From NCBI GenBank assembly GCA_934553185.1, contig CAKTFF010000007.1, positions 1 through 19,173 on the forward strand: a stretch of 19,173 bases of DNA, read 5' to 3'. Numbering within the stretch: the stretch's first letter is position 1; every line of letters starts with the position of its first letter. Below the pieces are notes generated by a model. It was not told the origin of the DNA. It ran no database searches and worked only from the letters and a program-made list of their open reading frames with translations. Position numbers and translations under genes: made by a program. This stretch comes from an uncultured Devosia sp. GTDB taxonomy: Bacteria; Pseudomonadota; Alphaproteobacteria; Rhizobiales; Devosiaceae. Of the stretch, positions 14,546 to 19,173 are shown piece by piece.

Positions 14546-15577
14546 ATGTCGCAGGCATCGTCCGATATGAACAAGACTAGGGAGGCCGCGCTCATGCTCG
14601 GTCTCCTGGCGCTGTTTGGAGCTGTGCTGTGCGTTGCCTTCTTGTCCATCACGGTCGGTGCGCGGCCGGTCAGCCTTGAAACCGTGTGGGCGGCGCTGTT
14701 TGCTTTCGATCCGACATCGAGCGATCATTTGATCATCTGGGACCTGCGGCTGCCAAGGACTTTGGTGGGCCTTCTCGTCGGTTTTGCCCTGGGGCTCTCC
14801 GGCGCCGTGCTGCAGGGCGCGACCCGCAACCCATTGGCCGATCCGGCCATCCTGGGCATCCATTCCGGGGCCGCTGTTTTCGTGGTGCTCGGCGTTGCCG
14901 TTCTTGGGCTTGGTGAACTCAGACAGTATGTCTGGCTCGCCTTTCTTGGCGCTGCTGTAGCCATGCTGGTGGTTTACAGCGTCGCGTCACTCGGTCGGGA
15001 AGGCGCGACCCCGATCAAGCTGGCTTTGGCGGGTGCAGCGATGACGGCGGCCATGCAGTCGGTCACCAGCGCGATCCTGCTGACCAGTCCGCGCACGCTG
15101 GACGAAATCCGGTTCTGGCAGGTGGGATCGCTGGTCGGCCGCGACATCGATGTCGCGTTGCAGGTCGCGCCTTTCCTTGCGGCCGGCATTTTGATGGCGC
15201 TGATGAGCGGCCGCATGCTCGATGGCTTGTCGATGGGCGAGGATGTTGCACGTGCGCTTGGTCAGAATGTGGGGCGATCGCGCGCCGTGGCCGGCATCTC
15301 TGCGGTGATCCTCGCAGGTGGGGCAACCGCCGCCGCCGGTCCCATCGCCTTTATCGGGCTGACGGTGCCCCATGTTGCCCGCGCGATCACCGGTCCGAAC
15401 TACCGCTGGATCTTGCCCTATTCGATGCTGATGGCACCCATCCTGCTGCTGGGTGCCGACATTATCGGGCGGGTGGTTGCGCCGCCCGGTGAAGTCCAGG
15501 TCGGCATTGTCACCGCGCTGCTTGGCGCGCCCTTTTTCATCGCCCTAGTCCGCCGCCGCAAGCTGGCAAGTCTCTGA
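14546..15577 (+). CDS. FecCD-family iron-siderophore ABC transporter permease (first)
   Basis: This 343-residue polytopic inner-membrane protein of the FecCD/BtuC family probably has ten membrane helices. The conserved L-R-L-P-R-T-L-V-G, L-Q-G-A-T-R-N-P-L-A-D-P-A-I-L-G and G-P-I-A-F-I-G-L-T-V-P-H-V-A-R motifs are all present, the last being the coupling-helix region that contacts the ATPase. L-L-G-A-D-I-I-G-R-V-V closes the core. The ATG at 14546 follows the binding-protein stop by 2 bases; ATG at 14567 (M-N-K-T-R-E) is an alternative and would shorten a polar N-terminus. The stop overlaps the next start (TGATG), indicating translational coupling to its heterodimer partner. Confidence 0.93.
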   Translation: MSQASSDMNKTREAALMLGLLALFGAVLCVAFLSITVGARPVSLETVWAALFAFDPTSSDHLIIWDLRLPRTLVGLLVGFALGLSGAVLQGATRNPLADPAILGIHSGAAVFVVLGVAVLGLGELRQYVWLAFLGAAVAMLVVYSVASLGREGATPIKLALAGAAMTAAMQSVTSAILLTSPRTLDEIRFWQVGSLVGRDIDVALQVAPFLAAGILMALMSGRMLDGLSMGEDVARALGQNVGRSRAVAGISAVILAGGATAAAGPIAFIGLTVPHVARAITGPNYRWILPYSMLMAPILLLGADIIGRVVAPPGEVQVGIVTALLGAPFFIALVRRRKLASL

Positions 15578-16629
15578 TGGTCACCGCACAAGCGCTAGCA
15601 CCACTGAGCGACATCCATATGCGCCTCGCGAACAGGCGCCGTTCTGTCACCCTTGGTCTTGGCTTCCTGCTGTTGCTTACCTTTGCCACAGCACTGTACC
15701 TTGGAGACTACCCGGTGCCGCCAGCGGGCGTCGTCCAGTCCCTGTTGTCGCCGTTTACGGGATTGACCGACAAAGGCGTCGATTTCATCGTTCTCAACGT
15801 GCGTCTGCCGCGAACTGTGCTGGCAGTATTGACCGGCGCTGCCTTTGCCCTGTCCGGACTCATTTTCCAAACTCTTCTGCGTAACCCTCTGGCAAGTCCT
15901 GATATAATCGGCATCTCGCACGGGGCCAGCGCTTCGGCGGTGGTGTGCATCATCCTGTTCGGCTTCACCGGCATCGCCGTGTCGCTTGGCGCACTCCTCG
16001 GCGCGGTGCTGACGGCGCTCGTGATCTATGCCCTTTCCTGGCGCGGTGGCGTCACAAGCTACCGCGTCGTGCTGATTGGTATCGGCATGGCGGCTATCAT
16101 GAGCGCCGTGATGTCCTACGTGTTCACGCGGGCGCGGCTGGTTGAGGTGCAACAGGCTTTGGCCTGGCTCGTGGGGAGCCTCAATGCGACTACGGGCAAT
16201 GATCTCGCACCCCTTGCGCTGGCGATGGTGGTCCTGCTGCCTATGACCGTGGTGCTCACGCGCGCGCTGAGGGCGCTCCAGCTTGGAGACGACACCGCCA
16301 AGGCCCTTGGCGTCAAGGTCGAGTTCGTGCGCCTGGGATTGATCTTGGTGGCGGTCGCCTACGCGGCTTTTGCCACAGCCGCCGTTGGCCCTGTGACCTT
16401 CGTGGCCTTTGTCAGCGGCCCGATTGCCCGCAGTCTTTTGGCTGGCAGCGGCGATGGCTTCACACAATCTGCGCTGGTCGGAGCCCTGGTGATGCTTGGC
16501 TCGGACCTTGTGGCGCAGCACGCCTTGCCTTCCGTGCAATTGCCGGTCGGCGTCGTAACGGGTGTCTTTGGGGCCTGTTTCCTTTTATGGCTCCTTGCCG
16601 TGTCCAACAGGGCAGGGCGCGTAAATTGA
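15577..16629 (+). CDS. FecCD-family iron-siderophore ABC transporter permease (second)
   Basis: This 350-residue FecCD-family membrane protein is the partner of the preceding permease. It shows L-R-L-P-R-T-V-L-A-V-L-T-G, Q-T-L-L-R-N-P-L-A-S-P-D-I-I-G-I-S-H-G-A and G-P-V-T-F-V-A-F-V-S-G-P-I-A-R. In the last motif the usual V-P-H of FecC-type subunits is replaced by S-G-P, as is common for the second (FecD/FepG-like) subunit. Q-L-P-V-G-V-V-T-G-V-F-G-A-C-F ends the last helix region and matches family consensus. Start and previous stop share one base (TGATG). The ATPase gene follows 16 bases later. Confidence 0.93.
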   Translation: MVTAQALAPLSDIHMRLANRRRSVTLGLGFLLLLTFATALYLGDYPVPPAGVVQSLLSPFTGLTDKGVDFIVLNVRLPRTVLAVLTGAAFALSGLIFQTLLRNPLASPDIIGISHGASASAVVCIILFGFTGIAVSLGALLGAVLTALVIYALSWRGGVTSYRVVLIGIGMAAIMSAVMSYVFTRARLVEVQQALAWLVGSLNATTGNDLAPLALAMVVLLPMTVVLTRALRALQLGDDTAKALGVKVEFVRLGLILVAVAYAAFATAAVGPVTFVAFVSGPIARSLLAGSGDGFTQSALVGALVMLGSDLVAQHALPSVQLPVGVVTGVFGACFLLWLLAVSNRAGRVN

Positions 16630-16645
16630 TGATCGGGGAACCACG

Positions 16646-17461
16646 ATGACAATGAACCACCAGTTGCTCGCCGCAGGCATCGACCTCGGTTATGGCGAGC
16701 GCAAGGTTGTCGATGATCTCAGCCTAACCATCCCGCCCGGTAAGCTCACCGTGATCGTTGGTGCCAATGCCTGCGGCAAATCCACGGTGCTGCGTGGATT
16801 GGCGCGTTTGCTCACGCCGACGCGCGGCGCCGTTTACCTCGATGGCAAGCCTATCCACCAGATGCCGACGCGTGAAGTCGCCACCATGCTCGGCGTCCTG
16901 CCGCAATCGCCTATCGCCCCCGACGCCATCGTGGTGGCCGACCTAGTGGGCCGTGGACGCTACCCCCATCAGGGCTGGTTCCGCCGCTGGACGGCTGAGG
17001 ACGATGCGGCCGTTGCCGAAGCTTTGCGCGCCACGGACACGCTGGACTTGGCTGACCGTGCCGTGGATGAGCTTTCGGGCGGCCAGCGCCAGCGTGTGTG
17101 GATTGCCATGGCTCTCGCACAGCAAACCGATCTCCTGCTGCTTGACGAGCCTACGACCTTTCTCGACATCAACCATCAGGTCGAGGTGCTGGATTTGCTC
17201 ACCGATCTCGTCAAGCATGGTGGGCGCACCGTCGTGGTCGTTCTTCACGACCTGAACCTCGCCTGTCGCTATGCCGACCATATCGTCGCGATGAAAAAAG
17301 GCCGCCTGGTTGCCGAAGGCAGGCCGTCCCACGTCGTTACGGAATCGGTGATCGCCGACGTGTTCGGCATGGCATCACGCGTCTTGATCGATCCAGTGTC
17401 GGACACGCCCATGATCGTGCCGATCGGGCGCCATCACATCGGGGCAGGGGTCATCGCATAG
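16646..17461 (+). CDS. Iron-siderophore ABC transporter ATP-binding protein
   Basis: This 271-residue FecE/FepC-type ATPase energises import through the two upstream permeases. Walker A is G-A-N-A-C-G-K-S-T (39-47), where the family usually has G-P-N-G-C-G-K-S-T; the P-loop Lys and Ser are intact. The Q-loop is L-P-Q-S-P, with D-L-V-G-R-G-R-Y-P-H following, a phrase typical of siderophore ATPases. The signature is L-S-G-G-Q-R-Q-R-V (143 on), Walker B L-L-L-L-D-E-P (D167, E168) with T-T-F-L-D-I, and the H-loop is H201. A GGGGA SD precedes the ATG; a second ATG two codons on is less well placed. It is the last gene of the operon. No terminator is obvious before the oppositely oriented tRNA genes. 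Confidence 0.95.
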   Translation: MTMNHQLLAAGIDLGYGERKVVDDLSLTIPPGKLTVIVGANACGKSTVLRGLARLLTPTRGAVYLDGKPIHQMPTREVATMLGVLPQSPIAPDAIVVADLVGRGRYPHQGWFRRWTAEDDAAVAEALRATDTLDLADRAVDELSGGQRQRVWIAMALAQQTDLLLLDEPTTFLDINHQVEVLDLLTDLVKHGGRTVVVVLHDLNLACRYADHIVAMKKGRLVAEGRPSHVVTESVIADVFGMASRVLIDPVSDTPMIVPIGRHHIGAGVIA

Positions 17462-17502
17462 CGCGATGGCCTCAATCTTGCTGCGGGAAGAGGGAGAGTT
17501 CC

Positions 17503-17577
17503 TGGTACGCCCACGGGGAATCGAACCCCGCTCTGCACCGTGAGAGGGTGCCGTCCTGACCGATAGACGATGGGCGC
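17503..17577 (-). tRNA. tRNA-Glu (CTC)
   Basis: This 75-base tRNA has an encoded 3' CCA (17503-17505) and an acceptor stem GCGCCCA/TGGGCGT with a G1-U72 pair. The anticodon stem GCACC/GGTGC encloses loop CTCTCAC, giving anticodon CTC. The T-arm GCGGGGTTCGATTCCCCGT-type fold is standard. It lies downstream of the TTC isoacceptor on the minus strand. Confidence 0.95.
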
Positions 17578-17598
17578 GGACCAAGAAACGTCTGGCTC

Positions 17599-17627
17599 AA
17601 AAAACACCATAACTTCCAAAAGGAAGT
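17599..17627 (-). terminator. Possible terminator between the two tRNA-Glu genes
   Basis: On the minus strand ACTTCC-TTTT-GGAAGT forms a 6-bp hairpin, then TATGGTG and a run of six T. The first base of the stem is the last base of the CCA end of the upstream tRNA. It may end the tRNA-Glu(TTC) transcript or only attenuate reading into tRNA-Glu(CTC). Confidence 0.45.
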
Positions 17628-17701
17628 GGTACGCCCTAGGGGAGTCGAACCCCTCTCTGCACCGTGAAAGGGTGCCGTCCTAACCGATAGACGAAGGGCG
17701 C
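17627..17701 (-). tRNA. tRNA-Glu (TTC)
   Basis: This 75-base tRNA has an encoded CCA (17627-17629), acceptor stem GCGCCCT/AGGGCGT (G1-U72), and anticodon stem GCACC/GGTGC with loop CTTTCAC, giving anticodon TTC. D-arm and anticodon stem are nearly identical to the downstream CTC gene, so the pair looks like a tandem duplication with anticodon change. Confidence 0.95.
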
Positions 17702-17716
17702 TTAAGCGCTGGTGGT

Positions 17717-17745
17717 CGTATAATTGGGTGCTTTGTGATGCGCAA
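17717..17745 (-). promoter_or_regulatory. Putative promoter of the tRNA-Glu genes
   Basis: On the minus strand TTGCGC (17745-17740), 17 bases, TATACG (17722-17717) gives a plausible sigma-70 promoter whose -10 ends 15 bases before the tRNA 5' end. The -35 match is only 3 of 6; position and spacing are the main support. Confidence 0.45.
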
Positions 17746-17773
17746 CCCCTCCCGCACCTAAAGTCCAAATTTT

Positions 17774-18250
17774 TCAACAGCCCGAGAATGTCACCGGCCT
17801 GGTGTAACCACGCGGACGATCGCGCACATCCACGTGGATGAACTGCCGTCCGGGATAGCAGCCCAGCCCGCCAACGCTCTCGAGGCTCATGGCGAAGGCG
17901 ATCAGTTGGCTCTTGTCGACGCCGGGAATATAGAAATCCGCTGCCATGCAGCGGGTGTGGTAGGAGTTATCGGCACCACCAGCAGCACTGTTGTGCTGGT
18001 TGTCGCGATATCCAGAGTTCATGATGACCTTGCGGCCAAAATAGCCTTCGAACTCCCAGATCAAGAAGCGCAGCTTGGGGGTGATGCAAAAGGCATTCAC
18101 CTCATTGCTCGCGACATAGGTACCCCAGTCGTTCTTCTTGCCGCTATAGCCTGCGCCGCTCGAACTGGCGAACATGGCCATGGGCATGCAGCCCGTCAGC
18201 GCCATCGCGCACGCAGCGGCAACAAGAATCAGGCGAAAGCGAATGAACAT
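17774..18250 (-). CDS. Lipoprotein M15-type peptidase (YcbK / D-Ala-D-Ala carboxypeptidase-like)
   Basis: This 158-residue putative zinc peptidase probably acts on peptidoglycan cross-links in the periplasm. The N-terminus is a lipoprotein signal with lipobox L-T-G-C, the lipidated Cys being residue 21. The catalytic domain shows M-N-S-G-Y-R-D (77-83), then S-Y-H-T-R-C-M-A-A-D-F-Y, giving zinc ligands His98 and Asp105, and F-I-H-V-D-V-R with His139 as third ligand. This H-x6-D and H-x-D arrangement is that of the Peptidase_M15_3 (YcbK-like, formerly DUF882) group. Cys residues at 55, 101, 131 and 158 may form disulfides. GGAAG lies 5 bases before the ATG. The gene is on the minus strand, ahead of the tRNA genes and after the glyoxalase gene, from which an inverted repeat separates it. 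Family confident; substrate inferred. Confidence 0.85.
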   Translation of the reverse strand: MFIRFRLILVAAACAMALTGCMPMAMFASSSGAGYSGKKNDWGTYVASNEVNAFCITPKLRFLIWEFEGYFGRKVIMNSGYRDNQHNSAAGGADNSYHTRCMAADFYIPGVDKSQLIAFAMSLESVGGLGCYPGRQFIHVDVRDRPRGYTRPVTFSGC

Positions 18251-18326
18251 GGCAGCTTCCAGCAGCCCTGTTGCTCAAGCGCAACAAGAGGGTGCAATAG
18301 TTGAAGCTGCTAAAATAATGCCGGCT

Positions 18327-18360
18327 TCGCTAACCAGGCGCTAAGCACCATGGTTAGCGA
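18327..18360 (-). terminator. Long inverted repeat, probable terminator of the glyoxalase gene
   Basis: TCGCTAACCA (18327-18336) and TGGTTAGCGA (18351-18360) form a perfect 10-bp stem with a 14-base loop that itself contains GGTGCTTAGCGCC-like partial symmetry. It lies just past the stop of the minus-strand gene. About ten bases downstream on that strand is TTATTTTAG, a moderate T-tract. It could alternatively be an operator for the M15 gene. Confidence 0.5.
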
Positions 18361-18374
18361 GAGGTAAACGGAAG

Positions 18375-18791
18375 CTACCACTTGCCGATATTGGGCATGG
18401 ACAACCATGGTTCCTGTGGATCGAGAGTGCCGTCCTGGATCAATTCCACCGATATGCCATCGGGTGAACGGACAAAGGCCATATGGCCATCGCGGGGCGG
18501 CCGATTGATGACCACGCCCATGTCCATTAGGTGTTGGCAGAGCTGGTAGATGTTGGCCACGCGGTAAGCGAGATGCCCGAAATTGCGGCCTCCGGTATAT
18601 TCCTCGGGGTCCCAGTTATAGGTGAGTTCCACCTCGCCACCGGCATCGCCGGGCGCGCGCAGAAAGATAAGGGTGAACCGGCCTTTTTCGTTCTCCGTGC
18701 GCCGCACTTCCTCAAGGCCGAGACCTTCGCAATAGAACCTGAGGCTGGCATCGACGTCGGTGACGCGGACCATCGTGTGAAGGTATTTCAT
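18375..18791 (-). CDS. gloA: Lactoylglutathione lyase (glyoxalase I) family protein
   Basis: This 138-residue VOC protein closely follows the bacterial glyoxalase I pattern, which converts the methylglyoxal-glutathione hemithioacetal to S-lactoylglutathione in the cytosol. All four metal ligands are in place: His5 (L-H-T-M-V-R-V), Glu55 (E-V-E-L-T-Y-N), His73 (N-F-G-H-L-A-Y) and Glu116 (S-V-E-L-I). The spacing nearly equals that of E. coli GloA (H5, E56, H74, E122). S-L-R-F-Y-C-E-G-L-G-L is the usual first-helix motif. AAGGAG stands about 7 bases before the ATG, a strong SD. It is divergent from the cold-shock gene, with 170 bases between the two starts, and is unrelated in detail to the smaller VOC protein at 2401. 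I would accept plain VOC protein as a fallback. Confidence 0.88.
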   Translation of the reverse strand: MKYLHTMVRVTDVDASLRFYCEGLGLEEVRRTENEKGRFTLIFLRAPGDAGGEVELTYNWDPEEYTGGRNFGHLAYRVANIYQLCQHLMDMGVVINRPPRDGHMAFVRSPDGISVELIQDGTLDPQEPWLSMPNIGKW

Positions 18792-18897
18792 GGTGTTCTC
18801 CTTGCCGCTTGGCAGGTGCTTGGCCTAGCAAGCACCGCCACGATCGGCAACCGGCCCTTTCTTAAACAGACTCTTAACAACAGAGCCTGAATCGGAC

Positions 18898-18912
18898 ACA
18901 GTGGCACACTGT
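18898..18912. promoter_or_regulatory. Perfect palindrome in the divergent gloA / cold-shock intergenic region
   Basis: ACAGTG-GCA-CACTGT is a perfect 6-bp inverted repeat roughly mid-way between the divergent starts (18791 and 18962). It may be a binding site or a hairpin in the cold-shock 5' leader. A second small hairpin CTCGC-GGCG-GCGAG lies further toward the cold-shock start. No promoter hexamers are assigned. Confidence 0.3.
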
Positions 18913-18961
18913 TGAGTTGAGTACCTCGCGGCGGCGAGGCGAGTGCGAGGGCAGTTAGACG

Positions 18962-19173
18962 ATGGGGGCCAAGTTCACGGGCGACACAGCCGAGGCTGCA
19001 GCCACGGCGGCCGATAGGCTGCAAGCTGAAACAGCAGCGGGCGACTCCGAGCTCGATACAATCGAGATTGCCGGTTCCATCAAGTGGTTTGATGCCGGTA
19101 AGGGCTTTGGCTTCATTGTACCCGACAACGGCTTGGCCGATGTGCTGTTGCATGTGACCTGTCTGCGCCGCGA
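18962..19173 (+). CDS. Cold-shock domain protein with N-terminal extension (5' part, runs off the window)
   Basis: The first 70 codons are visible. Residues 1-35 form an acidic, Ala-rich extension ([10 protein letters not shown]). A cold-shock OB fold then starts: A-G-S-I-K-W-F-D (37-44), the RNP1 motif K-G-F-G-F-I (47-52), and V-L-L-H-V (61-65) at the RNP2 position. The phrase [18 protein letters not shown] matches the alphaproteobacterial larger CspA-type proteins, which carry two cold-shock domains in about 190-220 residues; I expect a second domain beyond the window edge. These proteins bind single-stranded RNA/DNA and act as RNA chaperones. The ATG at 18962 has only a weak, distant GAGGG SD. 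Confidence 0.85.
   Translation, partial: MGAKFTGDTAEAAATAADRLQAETAAGDSELDTIEIAGSIKWFDAGKGFGFIVPDNGLADVLLHVTCLRR

Noticed and set aside
16760..16786. Possible defective Walker A (G-A-N-A-C-G-K-S-T) in the ATPase
   Set aside because: The changes from the usual G-P-N-G-C-G-K-S-T affect only tolerated positions; the essential Gly, Lys and Ser are kept, and all other ATPase motifs are intact.
1..19173. CRISPR arrays, insertion sequences, phage or plasmid genes
   Set aside because: No regularly spaced direct repeats, transposase or integrase motifs, or replication genes were seen on either strand. The tRNA genes show no nearby integrase or duplicated 3' end beyond the tandem tRNA itself.

Overview
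The window looks like a chromosomal stretch of a GC-rich alphaproteobacterium, most likely Hyphomicrobiales (a Devosia-like genome is my best guess). The reasons are the order aminotransferase - homoserine dehydrogenase - class II fructose-bisphosphatase - recJ, which I recall as conserved in that order of bacteria; the tRNA-Glu genes with a G1-U72 pair and encoded CCA; the N-terminally extended cold-shock protein; and RirA-like operator motifs. I see no phage, IS, CRISPR or plasmid backbone.

Layout. 1-72: last codons of an upstream gene and its terminator. 99-728: SdpI/DUF1648 membrane protein. 895-2271: a dicarboxylate/amino-acid:cation symporter homologue with an altered cation site. 2401-2760: small VOC protein, convergent with 2766-4082 (minus), a sterol/UGT-like glycosyltransferase starting at TTG. 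4083-4492: leader region with a 31-residue Ala-rich small ORF and a potential RNA structure. 4493-5707: AlaC-like aminotransferase. 5817-6785: siderophore-type binding protein inserted between housekeeping genes. 6858-8366: homoserine dehydrogenase with an unusual N-terminal module. 8401-9387: class II fructose-bisphosphatase. 9469-11259: recJ. 11446-12681: Cfa-type methyltransferase, whose stop codon overlaps the stop of a convergent SDR gene (12678-13436, minus). 13593-17461: complete iron-siderophore ABC operon (binding protein, two permeases, ATPase). 17503-17701: two tRNA-Glu genes (minus). 17774-18250: M15-type lipoprotein peptidase (minus). 18375-18791: glyoxalase I (minus). 18962 to the edge: cold-shock-domain protein.

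How it works together. The middle is amino-acid and central metabolism (alanine, threonine/methionine branch, gluconeogenesis) plus DNA repair. Two iron-uptake units sit in and beside this block. Each binding-protein gene has a TGA-N9-TCA element just upstream, the shape of a RirA iron-responsive operator, and each element overlaps a -35-like hexamer. This suggests one iron regulon in two pieces: a solo binding protein and a full transporter.

The best candidates for something new are the homoserine dehydrogenase with a fused DNA-binding-like N-terminus, the symporter with Lys replacing the Na+-site Asn, the fructose-bisphosphatase with Val at the catalytic Thr position, and the Ala-rich small ORF plus hairpin/pseudoknot ahead of an alanine-forming aminotransferase. 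All functional statements come from reading motifs by eye; no database search was possible.
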